Origin: CAYUUW01 sp964448005
Lineage (GTDB): Bacteria > Patescibacteriota > Gracilibacteria > UM-FILTER-43-11
Assembly (NCBI GenBank): GCA_964448005.1
Contig: CAYUUW010000018.1
Coordinates: 1 to 23,402, forward strand
Direction: 5' to 3'
DNA length: 23,402 nt
Made by a program: the position numbers and the translations under genes. Below are positions 6,795-13,524 of the stretch, in pieces (positions within the stretch are counted from its first letter, which is position 1; the number at the start of each line of letters is the position of its first letter). The notes beneath the pieces are model-generated. The model was not told where the DNA came from, did not search any database, and saw only the letters and a program-made list of their open reading frames with translations.

Positions 6795-7298
6795 CTAGCA
6801 GGTGGCTAGCAAGCGCCGATCTTTCGCGGAGTTGTGACGGCCCAGCAGCTGCCCGAGCGTGGGTGCGTGCCGACTTGGGAGCTTGTAGATGGTGATGCCA
6901 TAATCCGGCTCAGGCGAGCCGTGACCTCGGAACTCCTCGTTCCGATAGCGCCACACCAGATACTTCACCTCTCTGTAGCCGTGCCGTGCCAATGCTTCGG
7001 CGAGACTTTCTCCCTCAGCCTCACTTGGGCCCTCGTGGGAGCCATGACAAACGTGGTATTCGTCGGGCTGGACTTCGAACAGAATGTTGCCATCCTTGTC
7101 CAAGGCCCAGAAGCGCCATTCGTAGCAGTAGCTCACAAGATTTCCGCTTGTGGTCTCGTACCCGGCCCTTTGTCGGAGAAGATCCAGGTGAATACGATCC
7201 ACCTTCACTTCTTGAAACTTGTCCGTATCCGGAACAAGAGTCTTGTTGGCAAGGAATGGGAAATCGGAGAGGAGTTGCGCATTGCTGATGTCGGTCAT
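6795..7298 (-). CDS. Hypothetical protein between two tRNA genes
   Basis: 167 residues, not recognised. It is soluble, acidic, and rich in Trp and Tyr: SYCYEWRFWALDKDGNILFEVQPDEYHVCHGSHEG and YREVKYLVWRYRNEEF are the most structured-looking stretches. It has no signal peptide or membrane segment. The start is firm: AAAGGAGAT (7306-7313 region) lies at ideal distance from ATG 7298, a full Shine-Dalgarno site that most genes in this window lack. A 7-bp-arm palindrome sits immediately before that site and may be an operator or hide the site when folded. Its place between tRNA-Glu and tRNA-Asp, together with a possible tRNA fragment repeat downstream, suggests it came in on a mobile element (inference). 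Confidence 0.7.
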   Translation of the reverse strand: MTDISNAQLLSDFPFLANKTLVPDTDKFQEVKVDRIHLDLLRQRAGYETTSGNLVSYCYEWRFWALDKDGNILFEVQPDEYHVCHGSHEGPSEAEGESLAEALARHGYREVKYLVWRYRNEEFRGHGSPEPDYGITIYKLPSRHAPTLGQLLGRHNSAKDRRLLATC

Positions 7299-7305
7299 CT
7301 TCGGT

Positions 7306-7329
7306 ATCTCCTTTGCACGTCTCGTGCAA
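7306..7329 (-). promoter_or_regulatory. Shine-Dalgarno site with adjoining palindrome
   Basis: On the minus strand TTGCACG AGA CGTGCAA (7313-7329, perfect 7-bp arms) runs straight into AAAGGAGAT, 7 nt before ATG 7298. The last A of the palindrome is shared with the ribosome site. It could be a repressor operator or an RNA hairpin that controls access to the ribosome site; a 3-nt loop is enough for the latter. Confidence 0.55.
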
Positions 7330-7635
7330 AACTAGGGGGTCATTGTCGGCGTCTCGCCTAAACCCCAAGATTGACGCAGTTGCCTAAGCTGCAGGAAAGG
7401 CGCACTATATGCCTCTATTGGGTATACAAAGCGCCTCTCCTGATTTGGCTTTTGACCATCACATGTTCGATGCGAAAGAGCAGTGTCATATGAAACCTTC
7501 TCCTTAATTAAAAGAGATGATTTACATTGACATAAATAATATAAAATTTTTTAATAAAAAAATCAACTTTTTTGCCGGAGAAACATTTACACAGACTTGA
7601 GCCTGCATTCTTCCAAAACAACCTATTCTATATAA
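7330..7635. other. Gene-free, partly very AT-rich stretch
   Basis: No gene on either strand. An AGGCGC/GCGCCT pair spans 7398-7436 with a long loop. From about 7500 to 7620 the DNA becomes very AT-rich with runs of T and A, for example around 7546-7572. On the minus strand these T-runs, downstream of tRNA-Asp, could end that transcript, but no solid GC stem accompanies them. Confidence 0.4.
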
Positions 7636-7712
7636 TGGCGGAACTGACGGGACTTGAACCCGCGACCTCCCGCGTGACAGGCGGGCGCTCTAACCAACTG
7701 AGCTACAGCTCC
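7636..7712 (-). tRNA. tRNA-Asp (anticodon GTC)
   Basis: A complete 77-nt cloverleaf including encoded CCA (7636-7638). The acceptor GGAGCTG pairs with CAGTTCC (one G-U). The anticodon arm CCCGC/GCGGG encloses CTGTCAC with anticodon GTC. The T loop is TTCAAGT. The discriminator is G, as usual for tRNA-Asp. Confidence 0.97.
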
Positions 7713-7738
7713 ACAATCGCCTCTGGAAAAGCTTGGGC

Positions 7739-7767
7739 ATTCTAGGGCAGGGCATTGGTTTTGTAAA
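7739..7767 (-). promoter_or_regulatory. Predicted promoter of tRNA-Asp
   Basis: Minus strand: TTTACA (7762-7767), 17-bp spacer, TAGAAT (7739-7744). The predicted start is about 20 nt before the tRNA. It overlaps the divergent mscL promoter. Confidence 0.6.
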
Positions 7768-7784
7768 GCGTAAATCGGTATAGT
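7755..7784 (+). promoter_or_regulatory. Predicted promoter of mscL
   Basis: TTGGTT (7755-7760), 18-bp spacer, TATAGT (7779-7784). The predicted leader is about 26 nt. The -35 region lies inside the tRNA-Asp promoter on the other strand, so the two may compete. Confidence 0.5.
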
Positions 7785-7816
7785 GCCCCTGCTTTTTAAT
7801 TCTTAAAAACAAGGCC

Positions 7817-8116
7817 ATGAAAAAGCATCTCGGATTCTTCCAATTCATTCGCGAGCAAGGGGTGGTCGGCTTGGCCATTGGCTTTATTATGGGCGGAGCG
7901 GTCAACAAGGTGGTCACGGCCTTGGTGGGGGACATCATCAATCCTTCTATTTCCCTGCTTTTCGGCTCCAGCGGAGGCTTGGCCTCCCTTTCCTTCCGGG
8001 GCATTGCCTACGGCCATTTCCTTGCCGCCCTGATCGACTTCCTTATCTTGGCGGCCGTGGTCTACTACTTGTTCAAAGGCCTGCGCTTGGATCGGCTGGA
8101 CATCAAGAAGCAATAG
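7817..8116 (+). CDS. mscL: Short large-conductance mechanosensitive channel MscL
   Basis: 99 residues. The family pattern is clear: N-terminal amphipathic FFQFIREQGVVGLAIGFIMGGAVNKVVTALVGDIINPSISLLFG (TM1), then a short outer loop, then GHFLAALIDFLILAAVVYYLFKGL (TM2). The Gly/Ala-rich face of TM1 that lines the pore is kept. MscL opens under high membrane tension and releases solutes on osmotic downshock. E. coli MscL has 136 residues; here the periplasmic loop is shorter and the C-terminal helical bundle is almost gone (ends LDRLDIKKQ). Short forms like this are functional in other bacteria. A weak AAGG precedes the ATG. It has its own promoter divergent from tRNA-Asp. Confidence 0.92.
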   Translation: MKKHLGFFQFIREQGVVGLAIGFIMGGAVNKVVTALVGDIINPSISLLFGSSGGLASLSFRGIAYGHFLAALIDFLILAAVVYYLFKGLRLDRLDIKKQ

Positions 8117-8126
8117 ATGGGTTGCC

Positions 8127-8162
8127 GCCTGTAGCCACGCGATCAATCGCGTGGCTACAGGC
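8127..8162. repeat. Long near-perfect palindrome, REP/MITE-like
   Basis: GCCTGTAGCCACGCGAT (8127-8143) and its exact reverse complement (8146-8162) are separated by only CA. No T-run follows, so it is not a standard terminator. The GTAGCCACGCGAT core resembles the REP-type palindromes that spread with RAYT (Y1) transposases in many genomes. Only one copy is in this window. Confidence 0.7.
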
Positions 8163-8244
8163 AATCTTAATGCCATATTCTTAAAGAATATTCGAATCTC
8201 AGACATTGTTAATGAAAAAAATTACACGGATTTTAGCCATATCG

Positions 8245-8282
8245 AAAACCCGCTTTGCCTCCACGGTGGAGGGGCGGGTTTT
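8245..8282. terminator. Bidirectional intrinsic terminator
   Basis: AAAACCCGC...GCGGGTTTT with an inner CCTCC/GGAGG stem; a T-run follows on either strand. It lies between mscL (plus) and the lipoprotein gene (minus) and can serve both. Confidence 0.85.
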
Positions 8283-8343
8283 AGTGGTAGCGTCTCAGCG
8301 ATCCGTTTGGGGTGGAGTGAGACGCCTTTGTTTCAGGTAGGGG

Positions 8344-9267
8344 TCAGGACTGGAGGCAGTAAAGGTGATTGGGCTGGTTGCAGGCGCAGCCGAAGCCGAA
8401 CCAGATCGATTGCTGCGGATCATTCGGGTCCCCGCAGTTCCCCAGGTCCTCCGGTGAGTTGGGCTGCCAGTTGTTGCATGCATCCAGGTGGGGCACCTGG
8501 CTTTTCGATAGTAATCCGTAGGTCCCCGTCCAGGCAAAAATATTGAGGGGGGCTGCATTGCCATCCTCATCCAGACTGATGGTGCTGGTGACCTGGTTGA
8601 GCTTCAGCATGCCCCAGTAGTTCACCCGCAGACCATCCCGCCGGAGGATTTCAGTCTCATCGGTGTAGTCTGGAAACCGGTCGGATGGCGCAGTTTGACC
8701 GTCGGCCAGAAGGGTGAGGTACACCCCTGTCAGCCCTGCTTGCCTCGCTGCTGCCTGGCACTTTGCGTCGGCCTCCTCCAGCGAGGAGAAATCAACCCCT
8801 GGAATGTATGGCAACGAGGTGATGAAGGCGAGCTTGTACTCGAGCTCGCAACTGCAGCCATCCCAATCCTTGGTGTTGCCGTCGTCGCAGTATTCTTGCC
8901 CCTCGTACAACAGGCCGTCGCCGCAGACTGCATTGATGCAGGCGGCGGTGCAGGCGTCGTTGTTTAGGGGGTTGCCGTCGTCGCACTCCTCATCAGCTTC
9001 TACGATGCCATTGCCACAAAAGGCTTCGTTCCCGCCGCTATCTCCGGGCAGGTCACTGTTGCCGGGTTCACCATCTCCATCACCGGGATCTTCGTTGCCC
9101 TCGTTGGCGCTGCCACCATCACCATCTCCGTTATCGGTGGGGTCACCGTCGCCGGATTCGCTCTCGCTGATGATGGGCCGCGGCGTAGGATCCTCGAAGC
9201 AGCCGGTGAAACCGGTGGCAAGGGGCAGCGCGATCAGGGTTTGGAGAACCATCCTCAGAATTTTCAT
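8344..9267 (-). CDS. Secreted lipoprotein with DUF4215-type Cys-rich repeats and a DUF1554 domain
   Basis: 307 residues. The signal peptide ends at FTGC (Cys23), a somewhat unusual lipobox. A long Asp/Gly/Glu/Asn-rich linker follows (about 34-80). Next is a Cys-rich part (about 82-140) with two DUF4215-type units: CGNGIVEADEECDDGN and CGDGLLYEGQEYCDDGN. The C-terminal part (about 145-307) fits DUF1554 of Leptospira and myxobacterial surface proteins: AFITS, EADAKCQAAARQAGLTGVYLTLLAD, RDGLRVNYW, FAWTGT and DACNNW. Such proteins are found at the cell surface; their function is not known, though they are often linked to adhesion or binding. The acidic linker would hold the domain away from the membrane. 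Upstream, a purine-rich GAGAAAGAGA gives a weak ribosome site. Confidence 0.8.
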   Translation of the reverse strand: MKILRMVLQTLIALPLATGFTGCFEDPTPRPIISESESGDGDPTDNGDGDGGSANEGNEDPGDGDGEPGNSDLPGDSGGNEAFCGNGIVEADEECDDGNPLNNDACTAACINAVCGDGLLYEGQEYCDDGNTKDWDGCSCELEYKLAFITSLPYIPGVDFSSLEEADAKCQAAARQAGLTGVYLTLLADGQTAPSDRFPDYTDETEILRRDGLRVNYWGMLKLNQVTSTISLDEDGNAAPLNIFAWTGTYGLLSKSQVPHLDACNNWQPNSPEDLGNCGDPNDPQQSIWFGFGCACNQPNHLYCLQS

Positions 9268-9544
9268 ATCGTTTCTCTTTCTCGTGTGTGGCCCAGGGTA
9301 TGCCTGGATAACGCTGTGATCTACCTGAGTTGTTGAAGGACAGCCTTTGCTCCCTCTCGCTTTTTAAGCGGAGGAAGTGGAGGGCAGAATCGTGTTCATT
9401 TAGAAAAATAACTTTTTTTTAATATAGTGTCAAGGTTTTTTCTGCTCCTGGCCTCGGTTGCCGCCTTGAGGCCTGTGAATTCTGCTTGAGCCTTGCTTTC
9501 CAATTCCTCCAGCCTGGAAAGATTGCTCGCCAAGTTTTTTGAGG

Positions 9545-10645
9545 TTAGGAAGATTTTTTCGATCCGCCAAACGCCCAGGCCGCCAATGCTGTCGTCAAAG
9601 GCACGGCCAAAAGCAGGGCGCTGCTGCCGGCCAAGGTTCGCACGATCTCTTCCGCGAAGCCTTCGTTGTTCAGAATGACCCACAAGGGCAGGGAGCGGTT
9701 CAGGTGGAAAAGCAGCAGCAAGGGGAAGGAGGCTCCCGCATAGGCCAAGGCCAAGGTGTTCACCACGGCGCCAATGTGCTCCCGACCGACCGACATGCCC
9801 CGCCGGTACAGCTCCGCAAAGCCCAGGGAGGGGTTGGCCTCCTTCAGCTCCTCCACGGTGGCGGCCTGGGTGGTCGCCACATCGTCCAGCACGCCCAGGG
9901 TGCCAATGATGATGCCGCCCAGCAGCAGCCCCTTCAGGTCCAGGTTCGGCAGGTTGGCCAATTGCAGCGAAAAGGCATCCTGGGAGCCTCCTCCTCCCAG
10001 CAGGGCCGCTTTCATCATCAGCAAGGCGATGAGGATGGCCGCCCCCACGGCCGCCAGGATTCCAAGAAGGGCCACGGTGGTCCTTTTGCGGAAGCCATGG
10101 GCCAGGTACAGCGACACGAAGACGATGGCCAGGGCGCCCAGAAAGCTCACGGCAAAAGGGCTGCGGCCCTGGGCAACGGCCGGAACCATGCCTTTTACGA
10201 TCACCAAAAGGCTGAAGCCCAGCCCTAGCAGGGCGCGGAGGCCTGTCCTTCCTGACACCAGAATCACCAGGGCCACGAAGGCAGCCAGAAACCAGGCCAA
10301 GGCGTTCAGGCGATAGGGCTCGTTGATGTAGTAGTCGACTTCTCCATCCGGCCCTTGGGCCTGGCTCAGGGAGACCTTTTGGCCCACCTGTACTTTTTGG
10401 CTCTCCTGCAAATCGAACTGTCCGCCATGGGTGATCAAAATCCTTCTGCCGCCTTCCTTTTCATCCAAAAGGCGCAGGACGACCTCCTGGTAGTCGTTCA
10501 GGACGCCCGGGGAGCTCTCGATCTGCCCCTCCCTCTCGATCTTCACCACCACCCCCTTCGCGAAATGCTGTTGCCCCTGCGCCTGGCCATGGGCAAAGCC
10601 GGGGGAAAAAGCCAAGAGCATGGCGATGAGGAAAAGCGAGCGCAT
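9545..10645 (-). CDS. YibE/F-family membrane protein
   Basis: 366 residues. A signal peptide (to about residue 20, FAHGQAQG) leads into an exported beta-rich domain at about 25-110 (GVVVKIEREGQI, EVVLRLLD, VQVGQKVSLSQ). Eight or so membrane helices follow, from about 118 on. The YibE/F motifs are present: GRTGLRALLGLGFSLLVIVKGMVP, FRKRTTVALLG, GGIIIGTLGVLDDVATTQAATVEELKEANP and the GREHIGAVVNTLALAYAGAS stretch. The family is widespread in Gram-positive and CPR bacteria; its function is not established. It lies 57 bp downstream of the virB4-like gene on the same strand but has a promoter of its own in the gap. Confidence 0.88.
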   Translation of the reverse strand: MRSLFLIAMLLAFSPGFAHGQAQGQQHFAKGVVVKIEREGQIESSPGVLNDYQEVVLRLLDEKEGGRRILITHGGQFDLQESQKVQVGQKVSLSQAQGPDGEVDYYINEPYRLNALAWFLAAFVALVILVSGRTGLRALLGLGFSLLVIVKGMVPAVAQGRSPFAVSFLGALAIVFVSLYLAHGFRKRTTVALLGILAAVGAAILIALLMMKAALLGGGGSQDAFSLQLANLPNLDLKGLLLGGIIIGTLGVLDDVATTQAATVEELKEANPSLGFAELYRRGMSVGREHIGAVVNTLALAYAGASFPLLLLFHLNRSLPLWVILNNEGFAEEIVRTLAGSSALLLAVPLTTALAAWAFGGSKKSS

Positions 10646-10668
10646 GGAAAAGCTTTTTAAGCCAAGCC

Positions 10669-10697
10669 ATTCTAGCCCAGATTCAGCCTCGGCTCAA
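10669..10697 (-). promoter_or_regulatory. Predicted promoter of the yibE/F gene
   Basis: Minus strand: TTGAGC (10692-10697), 17-bp spacer, TAGAAT (10669-10674). It fits between the virB4-like stop (10703) and the start at 10645, with a predicted leader of only about 17 nt. Confidence 0.55.
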
Positions 10698-10702
10698 TAT
10701 GC

Positions 10703-12760
10703 TCAGCGCCTCGCTGGAGTCCCGAAGCCCTGCCTGGCCTCCTCCTGCTTCTTCATCATCTCCTCGGGATTGGTGGTGATGATCTTGTCCTCGTTGTAGC
10801 TGGCGATGATCTGGATGGCCACGTGCTTCAGGCCGGCAAAGAAGAGCCCTTGGCCCACATTCGCGTTCATCAGCAGGTACTTCTCTCCTTCGGTGAGGTT
10901 GAAGATCTCCTCCAGCTTTTCTATAGCCGTGGGGGACTGCTTGAGCAGGAGCTGCATCGAGGAGTTGGTGATGATGGGCCGGCCGTAGTTGGAGCTCACA
11001 AAGTCCTCCACATCCTGCGTGATGGTGGTGATGCCCAGATAGTACTTTCGGGCCCGCTTCACCAGGCCGTACAGGAAGCGCGCGCTGTCCTCGTACTGCA
11101 TCAGGCTCCAGGCCTCGTCGATGATCAGCAGGCGCTTCTTCAGCGACGAGCGAATCGTGTTCCAGATGTAGTTGAGGATGATGTACATGGCCACCGGACG
11201 CAGCGAGTCCTCCAGATCGCGGATGCAGAAGACCGTCAGCCCCGAATTGAAGTTCACGTTCGTCGGCTTGTTGAAGAGCCCCGAATACGTGCCGGTCGTG
11301 TATTTCTGGAGCCTTTGGGCCAGCGCATCGGCCCCCTTCATGTTGGAAAGGATGGCGTGCAGGTCCTCCATGGTGGGGGGCTCCACCCGTTCGGGATGTT
11401 CCGTTTCCATGGTGATTCCCTTCAGCGAATAGGTGTCCAGCAGGGCCTTGTCCATCAGCCCCTCTTCCTCGGGGGTGAGCTTCCCCAGCATCAGGTTCAG
11501 CAGTCCGTGCAGCGTGATGATGTTGGACCGCAGCAGCTCCTTGGGGTCGTCGTCTTCACTGCTGGGCACCGGCAGATCGAAAGGGTTGATGCGCTGGTCG
11601 GAATTCAGGGAAACCCTCAAATAGGTGCCGTCCACGGTCTTGGCCAGCTCCTCGTATTCGTTCTCCGGATCGATGATGATCACGTCCGTCCCCACCATCA
11701 TGGAGCGCAGGATCTCCAGCTTCACCGCATAGGATTTACCGGCTCCGGATTTGGCGAACACCACCGAATTGGCATTTTCCAGGCTGAAGCGGTCGAAAAT
11801 GATCAGGCTGTCGTTGTGCCGGTTCACGCCGTACAGGATTCCTTCGCTGGAGGTCAGGTCGGCGGAATTGAAAGGGAAGGTGGTGGAGAGGGGATTGGTG
11901 TTCATGTTGCGCATCACCTCCAGCTCATCCATAGCCAAGGGCAGGCAGGAGTTGAAACCATGCTCCATTTGCAGGTCGGCGCTTTTGGTCAGCACCAGCT
12001 TCCCGCCCAGAGTGCTTTCCAGCCGGGTTTGGGCTCTTTTCAGCTTGTCTTCGGTTTCGGCATACAGGGTAAAGTAGAGGCCGTACTGGAAGAACTTCTC
12101 CTCGCCCCTCTGGATGTTCCTGCGCAGCTCTTCGGTATCCTGCAGCGCCGTTTCCAGTTCCGGATTGGACACCAGGCCCTTCTCCTGCTCGATGCGAATG
12201 CTGGACTGCAGCTGGGCCACCTTGTTCTTCATGAATTTCATGATCTCCAGGCTGCCGATGGGGTAGATGAACATGGAAATGTCCATGCTCACATCGAAAT
12301 TGACCACCGGCGAGAGCCAGTTCACCTCCGTGTAGCGAGGATAGGCGTAAACAAAGAAGGTCTTGGCGAAAAGGCCGCTCACCCTGAACTTGTCGTACAT
12401 GAATTCCATCGACGAAGGTGCGATGAGGTCCCTGATGGTCGCCAGCCCTTCCCGGTAGGCTTTTTCGGCCTCCTGCATTTCCTTGCTGCTGCTTGTGGCG
12501 GCTTCCTTTTTTGGCTCAGGAGTTTTCTTTCCTGTTCCTGGAGGGGGGAACAAGGTGTGCTTCAGCCGCTGCATGAAGCTCATTTTTTTTTGGATCGCGG
12601 CCGGCTTTTGGGCAAAGACCACTCCTTGTTCGGGGGCGGCAGGCGGGCGGACGCCCTGACTCGCCTCCTCCGCAGGGGCCGGATTTCCCGGAGCGACTGA
12701 GGCCAAGGGCTGGCTGCCGCCGGAAAGGTCGATGGGGTTCGGGCCGTTCTTCTGGTCCAT
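10703..12760 (-). CDS. VirB4/TraC-like ATPase
   Basis: 685 residues. The first ~95 are a Pro/Ala/Lys-rich, probably unfolded region. A VirB4 N-terminal-type domain follows (about 100-320; FRVSGLFAKTFFVYAYPRY, ETEDKLKRAQTRLESTLGG). The motor domain has Walker A AKSGAGKS (about 336-343), IIIDPENEYEEL (about 361-372), Walker B RLLIIDEAW (about 543-551) and a TQDVEDF motif with the sensor Gln (582). VirB4 ATPases power type IV secretion and conjugation. No other T4SS gene is in the window. Lone VirB4-like ATPases of this kind are common in CPR genomes, and their role is unclear. ATG at 12760 was chosen over one 26 codons upstream because the promoter at 12783-12811 would otherwise lie inside the gene. 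Confidence 0.9.
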   Translation of the reverse strand: MDQKNGPNPIDLSGGSQPLASVAPGNPAPAEEASQGVRPPAAPEQGVVFAQKPAAIQKKMSFMQRLKHTLFPPPGTGKKTPEPKKEAATSSSKEMQEAEKAYREGLATIRDLIAPSSMEFMYDKFRVSGLFAKTFFVYAYPRYTEVNWLSPVVNFDVSMDISMFIYPIGSLEIMKFMKNKVAQLQSSIRIEQEKGLVSNPELETALQDTEELRRNIQRGEEKFFQYGLYFTLYAETEDKLKRAQTRLESTLGGKLVLTKSADLQMEHGFNSCLPLAMDELEVMRNMNTNPLSTTFPFNSADLTSSEGILYGVNRHNDSLIIFDRFSLENANSVVFAKSGAGKSYAVKLEILRSMMVGTDVIIIDPENEYEELAKTVDGTYLRVSLNSDQRINPFDLPVPSSEDDDPKELLRSNIITLHGLLNLMLGKLTPEEEGLMDKALLDTYSLKGITMETEHPERVEPPTMEDLHAILSNMKGADALAQRLQKYTTGTYSGLFNKPTNVNFNSGLTVFCIRDLEDSLRPVAMYIILNYIWNTIRSSLKKRLLIIDEAWSLMQYEDSARFLYGLVKRARKYYLGITTITQDVEDFVSSNYGRPIITNSSMQLLLKQSPTAIEKLEEIFNLTEGEKYLLMNANVGQGLFFAGLKHVAIQIIASYNEDKIITTNPEEMMKKQEEARQGFGTPARR

Positions 12761-12782
12761 GCAAGGGGTCTTTAATCTCCTT

Positions 12783-12811
12783 ATTCTAGCATGCCCAGGC
12801 CTTTTTTTCAA
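12783..12811 (-). promoter_or_regulatory. Predicted promoter of the virB4-like gene
   Basis: Minus strand: TTGAAA (12806-12811), 17-bp spacer, TAGAAT (12783-12788). Transcription from near 12776 leaves about 15 nt before ATG 12760. An AAGGAG at about 12777-12782 would fall outside the mRNA, so it is not a ribosome site. Confidence 0.6.
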
Positions 12812-12890
12812 GCCATAATCCGCTTCTTCAAGCTGCAATCCTCAAAAAAGCCCCCAGCTCAGGCGGTCGTTTGGAGAATCGCTCAGCGGG

Positions 12891-13340
12891 CTATTCGCAA
12901 ACGGCGGTGGGCTGGCAGGTTCCCGCGGATCCTCCGACTTGAGCAGGGATGCAGGAAAGGTCCAGGGCACAAGGATCTTGGTAGGGAACGTAGCTCAATT
13001 CACACGCTTCCCCTGATCCAAGGGGCTCCTGGGGAAGCTCGACGCATCTTGTGACCCAGGATCCTTGCTCGTAAGCTCCATCCAGGACGCAATTTCGCTC
13101 CACTCCATCCTTTTCGCCGCAATCCTGGGCGCAAGGGTCGCACAGGCAACTGCAGCCGGCATCCAAAGAGGGCACAAAAGCCTCGCCCGATTCCGAACCC
13201 TCTGTCCCTGCGCCTGTTTCTGAGGCCTGCGTTTCCGTAGGTGTAATCTCCGCACGGCAGGCTGAGCCAAAAAGAGCCAGGGCAATGGCGCTTCTGACCA
13301 AAAAGTCTTGAGACAATGGCCTGGAGGGAGCCTTTCGCAT
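12891..13340 (-). CDS. Small Cys-rich putative lipoprotein
   Basis: 149 residues. An N-terminal signal sequence (FLVRSAIALALFGSAC) ends at Cys28, a plausible but imperfect lipobox. A Thr/Glu/Ser/Gly-rich linker follows (about 33-60). The C-terminal part has twelve cysteines, beginning CSCLCDPCAQDC and ending CQPTAVC, enough for six disulfides. No named domain is recognised. The style resembles Cys-rich surface proteins of myxobacteria and of the DUF4215 lipoprotein at 8344-9267, so both may belong to the same cell-surface set (inference). An inverted repeat GTTAATT/AATTAAC lies directly upstream at 13349-13367. No Shine-Dalgarno is visible. Confidence 0.7.
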   Translation of the reverse strand: MRKAPSRPLSQDFLVRSAIALALFGSACRAEITPTETQASETGAGTEGSESGEAFVPSLDAGCSCLCDPCAQDCGEKDGVERNCVLDGAYEQGSWVTRCVELPQEPLGSGEACELSYVPYQDPCALDLSCIPAQVGGSAGTCQPTAVCE

Positions 13341-13348
13341 TTTGGAGG

Positions 13349-13367
13349 GTTAATTTTCGCAATTAAC
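13349..13367. repeat. Short inverted repeat upstream of the Cys-rich lipoprotein gene
   Basis: GTTAATT (13349-13355) and AATTAAC (13361-13367) with a 5-nt loop. The following bases (AACTCTACTCGCAA) resemble the dispersed TTAACTCTTAACTCGTAATT repeat, so this may be a worn copy. It could equally be a regulatory site. Confidence 0.4.
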
Positions 13368-13483
13368 TCTACTCGCAAGTTTATTTTAAGCAAGCGGACG
13401 ACCTAAGGATTGTCCGAGAAGCAAAAGTCCATTAGGATGAAGGATGTTTTTTGTCGAAGCTTTAATTTAACCATAGCGGCAAC

Positions 13484-13520
13484 TATAAATTCCTAATTAT
13501 TAACTCCTAATTATTCACTC
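13484..13520 (+). repeat. Copy of the TTAACTC-type repeat in front of asnS
   Basis: TCCTAATTATTAACTCC and a second TAATTATTCACTC stand directly before the asnS ATG (13525). They are of the same type as the copies at 4886-4966 and 18042-18075. The asnS start region therefore consists of repeat DNA and has no Shine-Dalgarno. Confidence 0.6.
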
Positions 13521-13524
13521 TCCA

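Noticed and set aside
9396..9683. A 95-aa open frame at the end of yibE/F
   Set aside because: Its first half overlaps yibE/F in another frame and its tail is low-complexity; no ribosome site.
10823..12700. A 625-aa open frame antisense to the virB4-like gene
   Set aside because: Its translation is dominated by His/Gln/Val/Leu/Gly, as expected from the complement of a GC-rich gene; the sense strand has clear Walker motifs.
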